Positions 19,637 to 27,833 of a stretch of DNA of 64,000 bases are shown piece after piece. Every line of letters begins with the position of its first letter. The stretch's first letter is position 1. Location: positions 248,001 to 312,000 of the forward strand of contig FMTU01000006.1 of assembly GCA_900100475.1 (NCBI GenBank). Direction: 5' to 3'. This DNA comes from Sphingobium faniae. GTDB lineage: Bacteria; Pseudomonadota; Alphaproteobacteria; Sphingomonadales; Sphingomonadaceae. The notes below the pieces were generated by a model. It made no database searches. It saw nothing but the letters and a program-made list of their open reading frames with translations, and was not told the origin of the DNA. The position numbers were made by a program, and so were the translations under genes.

Positions 19637-19755
19637 CCAGACGCCGTCCGCGGGCGTTGCCGGAAAGTCATAGCGGCATGGCGAATGGCGCTCCGCATCC
19701 TCTTTTGCGCGATCATGAGTTTGATCGCGACGGGCTTTGCGCTATCTGGACCAGC

Positions 19756-21258
19756 ATGACCCGTTCCCATCCGATCCGCTTTTCCAGTGTCCTGGCGCTG
19801 GCGTTCGCCGCCATGCCGGTTGCCGCGCAGCCCCCCGCGCCCACCTCCATCCTGCCGCCGCCCGTTCCGGCGCAGCCCGCCGCCCCGGCTCCCGCGACAC
19901 CGCCTGCCCCTGTCGCGCCCCCGGTGGCGCCGCCCGCCATCGTGACGCCGCCGCCCATGCCGCTGCCGCCATTGTCGGCCGTCCAGGAGACATGGCTGAA
20001 CGAATGGCTCCGCAAGGGCGCGGCCGAAGGGCTGATGGCAAGGAGCAAGGCGAACGCCGGCCTTTCCGGCGACGCGCTGCTGTCCGCCACGCTGGACCGC
20101 GCGCGGGCGCTCAGCACCGGGCGGGTCGATACGGCGGACTTCCTCAATATCTGGGCGCTGCGCCCCGCGCCCTTCGATCCGCGCCCCTCGCTGGCGAAGG
20201 CGATCACCGAGGACCGGCTGCCGCAATGGGCCGCCAGCCTGACGCCGCCCTGGTCGGGTTATGACGGGCTGCGCAAGGGCCTCGCCAATTATGAGCGCAT
20301 CCGCGACGCGGGCGGCTGGCCCAAGCTGAGCGCGGACGCCTCACCCGACGCGATCCGCAAGCGGCTCGCCATCGAGGACAAGGCGGTGACGCCCGGCGAG
20401 ACGCTGGTCGACGCCCTCCAGCGGGCGCAGCGCCGCTACGGCCTCAACCCCACCGGCCATCTGGGCGAACGGACGCTGGCGGAACTCAATGTGCCGGTGG
20501 AAGACCGCATCGCCGCGATCATGGCGAATATGGAACGCTGGCGCTGGATGCCGCGCAGCCTGCCGGTCAACCGGGTTCAGGTGAACATCGCCGCCGCCGT
20601 GCTGACCATGTTCGAGGGCGACCAGCCGGTGAAGTCGATGCGCGCCGTCACGGGCAGCCCCGACAACCAGACGCCGATGCTGGTGTCCAGCATCCATTCG
20701 ATCGTCGTCAATCCGCCATGGAATGTCCCAGCCTCCATCGCGAAGAAGGAACTGTTCCCCAAGGGCCGCGCCACGCTGATCCGGCAGGGATACAAGATCG
20801 TCGGCACGCCGGGCGGCGGCGAGCGCATCGTCCAGCCCGCCGGGCCGAACAGCGCGCTGGGCCGGTTGAAGTTCGATTTCGACAATCCCTTTGCCGTCTA
20901 TCTGCACGACACCCCTTCGCGGGCGAAGTTCCAGAGCTATGACCGGCTCGCCAGCCATGGCTGCATCCGCCTCGAAAAGCCGGTGCCGCTGGCCGAGATG
21001 ATGGTGACGGGCGATCCCAAGCTGTCCGGGCAAATCCAGTCGCTGATCGACGAGGGCAAGACGCAGCGCGTGTCCCTGCCGCAGGACGTGGCCGTCTACC
21101 TGCTCTACTGGACCGCCTTTGCTGGGAGCGACGGGGTGATGAACTTCCGGTCCGACCCCTATGGCTGGGACAAGCTGCTCGCCCGCAAGATCGAGGCGTC
21201 CAGCCGCCGCGTCGATCCCACCACCGACCATTCCACTACCATCGCATCCAAGGATTGA
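19756..21258 (+). CDS. LdtD/YcbB-type L,D-transpeptidase
   Basis: 500 residues from ATG 19756, the first start that gives a good signal peptide (cleavage near PVAAQ). A proline/alanine-rich spacer precedes a scaffold domain. A peptidoglycan-binding segment (ALQRAQRRYGLNPTGHLGERTLAELNVP) and the YkuD catalytic domain follow. The active site is HDTPSR...SHGCIRLEKP with the nucleophile cysteine at about 403. Such enzymes form 3-3 crosslinks in periplasmic peptidoglycan or attach proteins to it. It is followed 4 bp later by a small lipoprotein and then a second transpeptidase. Confidence 0.9.
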   Translation: MTRSHPIRFSSVLALAFAAMPVAAQPPAPTSILPPPVPAQPAAPAPATPPAPVAPPVAPPAIVTPPPMPLPPLSAVQETWLNEWLRKGAAEGLMARSKANAGLSGDALLSATLDRARALSTGRVDTADFLNIWALRPAPFDPRPSLAKAITEDRLPQWAASLTPPWSGYDGLRKGLANYERIRDAGGWPKLSADASPDAIRKRLAIEDKAVTPGETLVDALQRAQRRYGLNPTGHLGERTLAELNVPVEDRIAAIMANMERWRWMPRSLPVNRVQVNIAAAVLTMFEGDQPVKSMRAVTGSPDNQTPMLVSSIHSIVVNPPWNVPASIAKKELFPKGRATLIRQGYKIVGTPGGGERIVQPAGPNSALGRLKFDFDNPFAVYLHDTPSRAKFQSYDRLASHGCIRLEKPVPLAEMMVTGDPKLSGQIQSLIDEGKTQRVSLPQDVAVYLLYWTAFAGSDGVMNFRSDPYGWDKLLARKIEASSRRVDPTTDHSTTIASKD

Positions 21259-21262
21259 TCCC

Positions 21263-21580
21263 ATGCGCCAGATCGCCCTCATCGCCCTTTGCGGCGCGCT
21301 CGCCCTTTCCGCCTGCGGAAAGAAAACGGAGGAAGAAGCGCCTCTGACCAACGATCTGGTCGCGCCTCCGGTCGAGAATGTCATCATCGAGGAACCGGAT
21401 TCCATGCCGGACGTCAGCCAGAACGTCACCAATGCCGCGCCGCCCGTCGCGCCGCCGCCGGAAATCTCCGAAGACCAGCAGATTCTGGACGATGCCGCCG
21501 CCACCGGCATGACGTCGCGCCTGCCTTCGCAGGCCGAGGCGGACCATCATGCCGACGAAGCGAGCAACGCGGGCGGTTGA
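21263..21580 (+). CDS. Small acidic lipoprotein
   Basis: 105 residues. The signal peptide ends in the lipobox LSAC (cysteine near 18), so it is a substrate of Lgt and LspA. The mature chain is acidic and proline-rich (EEAPLTNDLVAPPVENVIIEEPDSMPD) with no recognised domain and looks largely disordered. It lies 4 bp after the transpeptidase and 52 bp before a second one, so cotranscription is likely. It might tether or regulate these enzymes; this is inference only. Confidence 0.75.
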   Translation: MRQIALIALCGALALSACGKKTEEEAPLTNDLVAPPVENVIIEEPDSMPDVSQNVTNAAPPVAPPPEISEDQQILDDAAATGMTSRLPSQAEADHHADEASNAGG

Positions 21581-21632
21581 TGCGTATCGCGGCGGCCTTG
21601 GACCGGAGCCGCCGCTCTGCTATATGGATGTG

Positions 21633-22322
21633 ATGGATCGCCGCAGTTTTACAAAGTTCGCTTTGAGCGGACTGGCCTTATCGTTTCTTTCCGACAGCAT
21701 CGGCAAAGCCGCCGCGCCGGAAATGCTTGCCCGCAATGCGCCTCCCGCACCGGCGCCCGCTGCGCCGCGTACCGCCCCTGCGTCCGCTTTTGCAGGCAAG
21801 CCCTATGCGCGGCTGCTGGAAAAGGCGAAGACCGCGCTCGACAGCCATGCCCATGCCTTCGCTTTGCGCGACCGGATCGCCATCGCCGATTTCAACGCGC
21901 CCTCGCGCGACCTGCGGTTGCATGTGGTGGACCTGATCGGCGGCCAGTCCAGTTCCTATCTGGTCGCCCACGGCCGGGGATCGGACCCCGGACATTCGGG
22001 CTGGCTCCAAAGCTTTTCCAACGAACCCAATTCGCTGGCGAGTTCGTCGGGCACGTACCGGACAGGCGACATCTATTTCGGCCAGCATGGGCAGGCGATG
22101 CGCCTCATCGGGCTGGACGCGACCAACAACAATGCCGAAAATCGCGCCATCGTGCTGCATGGCGCGGATTATGTGAGCGAGGATCATATCGCCGCATGGG
22201 GCAAATGCGGGCGCAGCGAAGGCTGTCTGGCGGTGGCGCGGCACATGCTGCCGCAACTGATCGGCCTGCTGGGCCCGGGCCGGATGGTGTATGCGGACAA
22301 GATCATGGCAGCGGGCGCATAG
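21633..22322 (+). CDS. Tat-exported YkuD_2-type murein L,D-transpeptidase catalytic domain protein
   Basis: 229 residues from ATG 21633; ATG 21624 is an alternative. The N-terminus MDRRSFTKFALSGLALSFL is a twin-arginine (Tat) signal with the RR-x-F pattern. The catalytic domain is the YkuD_2 branch: HGADYVSEDH precedes GKCGRSEGCLAV, with the nucleophile cysteine at about 198 of the mature-like numbering. It is not homologous in sequence to the LdtD-like neighbour except at the fold. The terminator 22357-22389 follows. Function is probable; the substrate was not inferred. Confidence 0.85.
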   Translation: MDRRSFTKFALSGLALSFLSDSIGKAAAPEMLARNAPPAPAPAAPRTAPASAFAGKPYARLLEKAKTALDSHAHAFALRDRIAIADFNAPSRDLRLHVVDLIGGQSSSYLVAHGRGSDPGHSGWLQSFSNEPNSLASSSGTYRTGDIYFGQHGQAMRLIGLDATNNNAENRAIVLHGADYVSEDHIAAWGKCGRSEGCLAVARHMLPQLIGLLGPGRMVYADKIMAAGA

Positions 22323-22356
22323 GACGGCCCGCTTTCGCCTGAAGTTCGATGGATCT

Positions 22357-22389
22357 CCGCCCGGACACCCACCATCGGCATCCGGGCGG
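22357..22389. terminator. Bidirectional terminator hairpin
   Basis: CCGCCCGGA (22357-22365) and TCCGGGCGG (22381-22389) form a perfect 9-bp stem with a 15-base loop, placed between the convergent stops of the YkuD_2 gene and the periplasmic repeat protein. A short purine run (GAAAGAG) follows on this strand. Confidence 0.7.
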
Positions 22390-22397
22390 GAAAGAGA

Positions 22398-23174
22398 TCA
22401 GCTCGCCTGGCCCGTCATCACCTCGATCGAGGGCTTGTTGACGGCGTCGATCGAACCATCGGCCATCATCGACTTGCCCATGTCGAGCGCCTCCTTGCGG
22501 AGCGCCTCGTCATTGGCCGTCTGGCTGGCGCCGATCAGCGCCGACAGGAGGATGTTCCGGTTCACCTTGTCGGCCGCATTTTCCGCGACCGACTTGCGGG
22601 CCAGCGCCACCGCTTCCTTATAATAGGGGTCGGCGCCGGTCATGTCCTTGGCCGCCAGCTTCTGATTGCCGAGCTGGATCAGGATGCCCGCCAGGATATT
22701 GCGGCTGGCCGCGTCCGTGGGCTTGGCCTCCACCACCTTGCGCCAGTGGGGAAGCGATTCGCCGTAAAGGGCGATCACCTTGTCCATCTGCCCCTGCGCG
22801 CCCTGCGCGGCGGCATCGGCATAGAGCGCATTGGCAAGGAAATTCACATTGTCGACATTGTCGGGCTGCGCCTGGACCGCCGTGCGGATCGCGGGGAGCG
22901 CGGCTTCATATTTGGTCGCGGCGCCCGCATTGTCGCCGGCCTGCTGGGCCTGCTGGCCCGCCGTGAAGTCGGTGACGGCCTGATTGAAGGCGGCGATCTG
23001 CTCCTGCGTCATCTGGCCAGCGGCAGGGGCGGCTTCGGCGGGGGCGGCGGTCGCTGCGGGCGAAGCTTCGGCGGCCGGGGCCGCGGGAGCTTCCTGCGCC
23101 TGCGCCGGCGCAGCCAGCGCCAGCGGCGCGGCAAGGGTCATCAGGGCAACATAAACAGCACGGGACAAGGCCAA
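22398..23174 (-). CDS. Secreted helical-repeat (TPR-like) protein
   Basis: 258 residues. The signal peptide cleaves near PAQAQE, followed by an alanine/proline/glutamate-rich linker. The rest is helical with TPR-like spacing: AGDNAGAATKYEAALPAIRTAVQAQPDNVDNVNFLANALYADAAAQG, then similar blocks to the C-terminus. TPR proteins in the periplasm usually act as scaffolds. It is a single gene facing the transpeptidase cluster, and no partner is identified. The 95 bp upstream, to the atp12 end, shows no other gene. Confidence 0.75.
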   Translation of the reverse strand: MALSRAVYVALMTLAAPLALAAPAQAQEAPAAPAAEASPAATAAPAEAAPAAGQMTQEQIAAFNQAVTDFTAGQQAQQAGDNAGAATKYEAALPAIRTAVQAQPDNVDNVNFLANALYADAAAQGAQGQMDKVIALYGESLPHWRKVVEAKPTDAASRNILAGILIQLGNQKLAAKDMTGADPYYKEAVALARKSVAENAADKVNRNILLSALIGASQTANDEALRKEALDMGKSMMADGSIDAVNKPSIEVMTGQAS

Positions 23175-23269
23175 CTCTCCATTTTTTGTTCAAAAATTCC
23201 GTTCAGGGCGCAAGAAAGGCCCCTCAACAGGGTATAATGAACAAATAAGCGGCCCGGTTCCCACCCCCT

Positions 23270-23965
23270 TCAGGCTCGTGTCAGCGCGCAAAAGGCGCAG
23301 TTCGTGGAAAATTGTTCGCGGCGAAGGGCGCTGCGAGCAGCCGCTTCGCCATCCTCGCCCCATTGCTCCGCCTGCCAGGCCTCGTCGATTTCGGCGGCGG
23401 CCCAGATGGCGGCGGGGTCATGACCGCCTTCCACTACGGCCAGCCCGCAGACCAGCGATCCGCTGAGCGTCACCAGCGTCGAAAACCCCGCCAGCAGGAA
23501 GGGATCGAAGGCCGAGACGGCCAGCGCCAGCCGCTCCAGCGTTTCAGGCGGCTGCGCCACCGGGAGGATGCCCCGCGTCACGCGGAAGGCCACGTCATAG
23601 CGCGCCCGCGCCCAGTCCAGCAGCGGATCCCATGCCGCCGCCTGCCGCGCGATCAGCATGTCCGGACTTTCCGCGCGATAGCAAAGCAGGTCGGTTTCGG
23701 CATAGCGCGCGATCCCGGCGGCAAAGGCTTCACGGTTGGGCGCGATCTGGTCGATGGCGGCGTTGGCGAGGCCGGTGAAGGGCATGGAACGCGGGTCGAT
23801 GCTGTCGCCCTGCGCGCGCCATTCCTGCGCCACCGCTTGCGCCAGCGCCGCATTGGGTAGCGCCAGCAGCGCGCGCGCGGGGGTGCGGACGGGGCGGCCG
23901 TCCAGTTGCACGCCATGGCCCCCTTCCCCGGCGACGATGGCGGCGTCCTTGTAGAAACGCTTCAT
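23270..23965 (-). CDS. ATP12-family F1-ATPase assembly chaperone
   Basis: 231 residues from ATG 23965; the longer frame overlaps the upstream gene out of family context. The opening MKRFYKDAAIVAGEGGHGVQLDGRPVRTPARALLALP is diagnostic of ATP12, and YAETDLLCYRAESPDMLIARQAAAWDPLLDW is the second block. In mitochondria and alphaproteobacteria this chaperone binds the F1 alpha subunit before assembly. It overlaps the upstream small membrane protein (ATGA at 23962-23965), the end of the reverse-strand chain from crcB. Confidence 0.93.
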   Translation of the reverse strand: MKRFYKDAAIVAGEGGHGVQLDGRPVRTPARALLALPNAALAQAVAQEWRAQGDSIDPRSMPFTGLANAAIDQIAPNREAFAAGIARYAETDLLCYRAESPDMLIARQAAAWDPLLDWARARYDVAFRVTRGILPVAQPPETLERLALAVSAFDPFLLAGFSTLVTLSGSLVCGLAVVEGGHDPAAIWAAAEIDEAWQAEQWGEDGEAAARSALRREQFSTNCAFCALTRA

Positions 23966-24237
23966 CGCGGCGGGCGCTGGCGAAAGAGGCTGAGGAGAAG
24001 GCGCGGCACGATCATATATTGGAACAGGCCGACGATGACGAAGATCAGGCCCATCGCCTTGGCCTTGCCGCCCTGCACCCATCCGAAACGCTCCATCAGG
24101 ATCAGGATGCCGAACATCACGACGAACGCCCCCGACAGGCGGAAAAGGCCGATGGCGAAGAAACGCTGCCGGGCGACCTTTTCGGGATCGACGGGCGGCG
24201 GAGGAGGCGGAGCCGGGGGTGGGGGCGGCGGCGTCAT
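23962..24237 (-). CDS. Small membrane protein with proline-rich start
   Basis: About 91 residues from ATG 24237; an in-frame ATG at 24246 overlaps the end of the preceding gene. The N-terminus is a run of prolines and alanines (TPPPPPPAPPPPPPVDPEK). Two hydrophobic helices follow (FFAIGLFRLSGAFVVMFGILILM and AMGLIFVIVGLFQYMIVPRLLL), ending in a basic tail. No family function is known. The gene is coupled to gph upstream and atp12 downstream in the same operon. Confidence 0.7.
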   Translation of the reverse strand: MTPPPPPPAPPPPPPVDPEKVARQRFFAIGLFRLSGAFVVMFGILILMERFGWVQGGKAKAMGLIFVIVGLFQYMIVPRLLLSLFRQRPPR

Positions 24238-24238
24238 G

Positions 24239-24901
24239 TCATTCATGCGCGTCGATATGGCCATGCAATTCGGCGCTGTCCATCGCCACCGCGTCCGCGC
24301 CCGCCGCGACGAGTTCGGCAGGCGCGTGATAACCCCAGCCGACGCCGATGGAGCGGACGCCCGCCGCCAGCCCCATGTCGATGTCGAACACCGTGTCGCC
24401 GATCATCACCGTGCTTTCAGGCGTCGCTCCCGCTTCAGCCATGGCGGCGCGCAGCATGGAGGGATGCGGCTTGGACGGGTGGCGGTCGGCGGTCTGGAGC
24501 GTCACGAAATGCGCTTCGATGCCATGGGCGGCGAGACACAGGGCAAGGCCGCGATCCGATTTGCCCGTCGCGACGCCCAGCAGCCAGCCGTCGCCGTCCA
24601 GCCGCGCGATGAGGTCGCCGATGCCGGGATAGAGCGGTTCAGACACGCCCTGTTCGCGGCGCATCTGCTGGAACGCCAGCTTGTAGCATTCGGAGAGATG
24701 ATCGTGGAAATCCGGCTCCGCGTCCGGCAGCAGCCGCGCCATGGCGTGAGGCAGCGACAGGCCCACCACCGACAGGATCGCCAGCCGATCCGGCGCGGGC
24801 AGCTTCTGCGCCTCGAACGCGCGGACCATCGCCGTGCAGATGCCATGCTGGCTGTCGACCAGCGTGCCGTCGCAATCGAAAACCGCGAGCCGGTTGCTCA
24901 T
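24239..24901 (-). CDS. HAD-family phosphatase, phosphoglycolate phosphatase-like
   Basis: 220 residues. Motif I is FDCDGTLVDS at residues 8-17 with nucleophile Asp9 and Asp11; motif II is VATGKSD; motif III includes KPHPSML and motif IV IGDTVFDIDMG. The cap is inserted after motif I, so it belongs to the Gph/PGP subclass. The substrate could be 2-phosphoglycolate or another small phosphate ester. It is overlapped by rluC (ATGA at 24898-24901). Called gph-like because the family contains several specificities. Confidence 0.85.
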   Translation of the reverse strand: MSNRLAVFDCDGTLVDSQHGICTAMVRAFEAQKLPAPDRLAILSVVGLSLPHAMARLLPDAEPDFHDHLSECYKLAFQQMRREQGVSEPLYPGIGDLIARLDGDGWLLGVATGKSDRGLALCLAAHGIEAHFVTLQTADRHPSKPHPSMLRAAMAEAGATPESTVMIGDTVFDIDMGLAAGVRSIGVGWGYHAPAELVAAGADAVAMDSAELHGHIDAHE

Positions 24902-26232
24902 TTGCGCCCCCCGCTCCCCTTCGCCTCCCCCGCGCCGCGCGAGCGCCGCTCGCCGCGCCGGCCCTTGCGAACCTGTTTGGCATGAGCGCGGGCGATCTTC
25001 TTTTCATCCTCGCGCGTGGGCTTGCGTTCGATTTCCTCGTCCAGCGGCAGATCGCCCGCCGACAGGTCGAAACCCAGCGAGGCGAGGCTGGCGGCGAAAT
25101 GGTCGGGCAGGTCCGCCTTCACGTCAACCCGACCGCCATCGGGATGATCCACGCGGATGCGGCGGGCGTGAAGGTGCATCTTGCGGCTGATCGAGCCGGA
25201 GAGGAACGCATCCTTGCCGCCATATTTGCCGTCGCCGACGATGGGATGGCCGATCGCCGCCATATGGACGCGCAACTGGTGCGTGCGGCCGGTATGGGGT
25301 TGCAGTTCGACCCAGGCGGCGCGGTTCCCGGCGCGCTCGATCACGCGATAGCGCGAGCGGGCGGGCAGCCCTTCCGCTTCATCCACATGCATTTTTTCGC
25401 CGCCCGTGCCCGGCTGCTTGGCCAGGGGCAGTTCGATCATGCCGTCCTCGATGGAAGGGACGCCCATGACGATGGCCCAATAGACCTTGCGCGCGGTGCG
25501 GCTGGAGAACGCCTTGGCGAAATGCGCCGCCGAACGGGATGTGCGGGCAATCAGGAGCGCGCCCGACGTGTCCTTGTCCAGCCGGTGCACCAGCTTGGGG
25601 CGCGTTTCCAGATCGAACATCAGGCCGTCGAGCAGCTTGTCGACATGGTCGTCCGTCCTGGTCCCGCCCTGCGTGGCGAGGCCGGGGGGCTTGTTGATGA
25701 CGATCGCCTGTTCGTCGCGATGGATGACCATTTCCTGCGCGAAGGCGATCTCATCGGGTGTCAGGTCGATGGCGCGGACGCGCTTCGGCTTGTCGGCGGC
25801 GACGGCCTTCGGTTCGGCGGGGGGGACGCGGATGGTCTGCCCCTCCGCGATGCGGTCGCCCGGCGCGGCGCGCGCGCCATCGACGCGAAGCTGGCCGGTG
25901 CGCGACCAGCGCGACACGATATTGAAGCCGACATCGGGCAGATGGCGCTGGAACCAGCGGTCGAGACGGATGCCGTCATCGTCCGCGCTCACCCGATATT
26001 GACGCACGTCCAGCGAGACGCCCTTGGCGGGGTTGGCTTTGGCGGGCGTTGCGGCGGCGGGTTTGGGCGGTGAGCTGGATGGCGCCTTGGATGGGGCCTT
26101 GGGCTTTGCGCCATCGGCCTTGCGCGCCTGCGCCGCCTTGGCCGCGCCACGCGCGCGGCCGGGCGTGGGCGCGCCGCCGGGCTTGCGGCCGCGCGAGGGG
26201 CCGGAGGGCTTGCCGGGAGGACGTCCCTTCAT
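24898..26232 (-). CDS. rluC: RluA-family pseudouridine synthase with long basic N-terminal tail
   Basis: 444 residues, longer than the usual 320. The first about 75 residues are a lysine/proline/alanine/glycine-rich low-complexity tail that looks disordered. The S4 RNA-binding domain follows (IRLDRWFQRHLPDVGFNIVSRWSRTGQLRVDG), then the catalytic motif HRLDKDTSGALLIART with the aspartate that attacks uracil C6. RluC-type members modify 23S rRNA. The C-terminus is again highly basic (EKKIARAHAKQVRKGRRGERRSR). It overlaps crcB upstream (ATGA at 26229-26232) and gph downstream. Confidence 0.9.
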   Translation of the reverse strand: MKGRPPGKPSGPSRGRKPGGAPTPGRARGAAKAAQARKADGAKPKAPSKAPSSSPPKPAAATPAKANPAKGVSLDVRQYRVSADDDGIRLDRWFQRHLPDVGFNIVSRWSRTGQLRVDGARAAPGDRIAEGQTIRVPPAEPKAVAADKPKRVRAIDLTPDEIAFAQEMVIHRDEQAIVINKPPGLATQGGTRTDDHVDKLLDGLMFDLETRPKLVHRLDKDTSGALLIARTSRSAAHFAKAFSSRTARKVYWAIVMGVPSIEDGMIELPLAKQPGTGGEKMHVDEAEGLPARSRYRVIERAGNRAAWVELQPHTGRTHQLRVHMAAIGHPIVGDGKYGGKDAFLSGSISRKMHLHARRIRVDHPDGGRVDVKADLPDHFAASLASLGFDLSAGDLPLDEEIERKPTREDEKKIARAHAKQVRKGRRGERRSRGAGEAKGSGGRK

Positions 26233-26612
26233 GCGACGCTCCGCATGAACAGGAGGCCGCCGGCCAGCGCCCCCACCGCGCAGACCACGGAAAACAGCGC
26301 ATAGGCCAGCGCCATGGCGATCTGCCCGCGCTCGATCATCAGCATGGTTTCAAGGCTGAAGGAAGAGAAGGTGGTGAAGCCGCCCAGCAGGCCCACGCCC
26401 AGCAGCAGGCGGATCGGTTCCCCCGGAACGGTGCTGAACCGCGCGAGCCATCCCGCCAGCAGGCCCATGGCGAGGCCGCCCAACAGATTGGCGGCGAACG
26501 TCCCCCAGGGCCAGGCCGCGCCCGGCAGCATATGCCCGGCGAGCCGCCCCAGCAGGTAACGCAGCGCGGAGCCGACCGCGCCGCCGCCCATGACGAGAAG
26601 CAGATTGTTCAT
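26229..26612 (-). CDS. crcB: CrcB/Fluc fluoride channel
   Basis: 127 residues from ATG 26612 (longer frame upstream rejected). Four hydrophobic helices and the conserved family motifs GGAVGSALRYLLGR and GLLGGFTTFSSFSLE are present; the TTFSS residues line the fluoride pathway. It exports fluoride as a dual-topology dimer. Only one copy is seen, as for single-gene Fluc. It is the head of the overlapping run with rluC. No fluoride riboswitch fits in the 51 bp upstream to the next gene. Confidence 0.93.
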   Translation of the reverse strand: MNNLLLVMGGGAVGSALRYLLGRLAGHMLPGAAWPWGTFAANLLGGLAMGLLAGWLARFSTVPGEPIRLLLGVGLLGGFTTFSSFSLETMLMIERGQIAMALAYALFSVVCAVGALAGGLLFMRSVA

Positions 26613-26663
26613 GCCGCCTGCCCTAAAGGGAAAATGCGGCAAAGGAAATGGCGCTATGCGGGG

Positions 26664-27410
26664 CTATTTCCCATTGTCGGCGATGATGTCGACATTGGTC
26701 TTGCCGCCCGGCGCATCGGTGAACAGCAGGAAATAGGCCGCGCCGTCATCCTTGCGCGTACCGCCCAGCACATTGTCGCCGTCGATGATGCGATGTTCCG
26801 CATCGAAGCCGGCACGGCGCGCCTGCGTGAAATAATAGTCGATGACGCTCTTTTTCGGCACCGGCGTCGTGAAGCTGGCGGCGCGCAGGGTGCAGCCGTC
26901 CTTTTCCGCGCCCGCCGCTTCCAGCAGTTGCGCGCCGGGATAGAGGGTGAAGGGTTCGGGCAGGCGCTGCGACCACCCCGTGCCGTAAACCAGTTCCTTG
27001 CTGCAATTCCGGCCGCCGGTCCGCTGCGCCTGTTCGCGGGCCAGCGCGCCCAGCGTCACGGCCGATTCCATCTGCCCGCCCTGCGCCGGGGCCGGCGCGG
27101 CGAGCAGCTTGCCGCCCGCGCGCTGCTCCGCCTGCGCCAGCGCCTTTGCGGCGTCGCCGGTCAGCACGGGCAGCGCGGCATTGGCGGGCCTGTCGGCGGA
27201 GCGCACGGCGTTGCGGTTGGACTGGCCGGCGAGTTCGGGATCGACGACGATCTGATCCGCCAGCGCGCTCTTGAGCGCCGGATCGACCATGTTGTTGGTG
27301 AGCTGCGCGTCGAGCGCGGCGAGATTGGCATTCTTGTCATCCTTGCCGCAGGCCGCCAGCGGCAGGGCCAGCAGCACGGCCGCCATGCAGAAAGACCGGG
27401 AAAACGCCAT
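26664..27410 (-). CDS. Sphingomonad lipoprotein of unknown function
   Basis: 248 residues. The signal peptide ends with the lipobox LAAC (cysteine near 21). The mature N-terminus is helical and charged. The C-terminal half (LVYGTGWSQRLPEPFTLYPGAQLLEAAGAEKDGCTLRAASFTTP) with two or three cysteines and a block KKSVIDYYFTQARRAGFDAEHRI is globular. No enzyme motif was recognised. It is 51 bp upstream of crcB on the same strand and has a 190-bp region before its start shared with the divergent small membrane protein. Confidence 0.75.
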   Translation of the reverse strand: MAFSRSFCMAAVLLALPLAACGKDDKNANLAALDAQLTNNMVDPALKSALADQIVVDPELAGQSNRNAVRSADRPANAALPVLTGDAAKALAQAEQRAGGKLLAAPAPAQGGQMESAVTLGALAREQAQRTGGRNCSKELVYGTGWSQRLPEPFTLYPGAQLLEAAGAEKDGCTLRAASFTTPVPKKSVIDYYFTQARRAGFDAEHRIIDGDNVLGGTRKDDGAAYFLLFTDAPGGKTNVDIIADNGK

Positions 27411-27602
27411 AGCTTCACTCCTTCGTAAACAAGGGATGAAGAGTGGAAGTTAATTTTCCGTTAGGAGTTGTGGTGAATCGGCATTTTTTCGGGCGGCGGC
27501 AGTTCGGGGTGACCGAATAACGACGGGGACACCGGGCAAGCAGGCCAATCGACCCGCAATGGCATCGCCGCGGCGCTTGCCCCGGCCCGTTGGAAGGGCC
27601 AT

Positions 27603-27833
27603 GTGATCGCCATGCTCAACATCCTGTCAGCCCTGATCGGCCTCGTCACCCTGATCCTGATGATCCCGGCCGTGCTGCCGCTGCTCGGCGCGCTCAACTG
27701 GATATTGGTGCCGATGGCGCTGGTCGGCGCCTTTGTCGGCATGTTCTCGTCCAAAAATGGCGGGCGCAACTTCTGCCTGATCGTCGCGGCCTTCGGCGCG
27801 CTCAGGCTGTTCATGGGTGGCGGCCTGTTTTGA
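27603..27833 (+). CDS. Small two- or three-helix membrane protein
   Basis: 76 residues from a GTG at 27603 with GGAAGG 4 bases upstream; ATG 27612 is an alternative. It is almost entirely hydrophobic (LNILSALIGLVTLILMIPAVLPLLGALNWILVPMALVGAFVGMFSS). No known family was recognised. Its stop overlaps a TTG that starts rarD (TTGA at 27830-27833), so the two are probably translated together. It is divergent from the lipoprotein gene. Confidence 0.7.
   Translation: MIAMLNILSALIGLVTLILMIPAVLPLLGALNWILVPMALVGAFVGMFSSKNGGRNFCLIVAAFGALRLFMGGGLF

Noticed and set aside
22320..22327. TAGGACGG at the YkuD_2 stop, resembling the tip of the 11593-11703 inverted repeat
   Set aside because: Only eight bases agree, and the sequence after them is unrelated. 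No matching right arm is present.
26613..26663. Fluoride riboswitch ahead of crcB
   Set aside because: Only about 51 bp separate crcB from the preceding lipoprotein gene, and I see none of the conserved fluoride-aptamer bases there.
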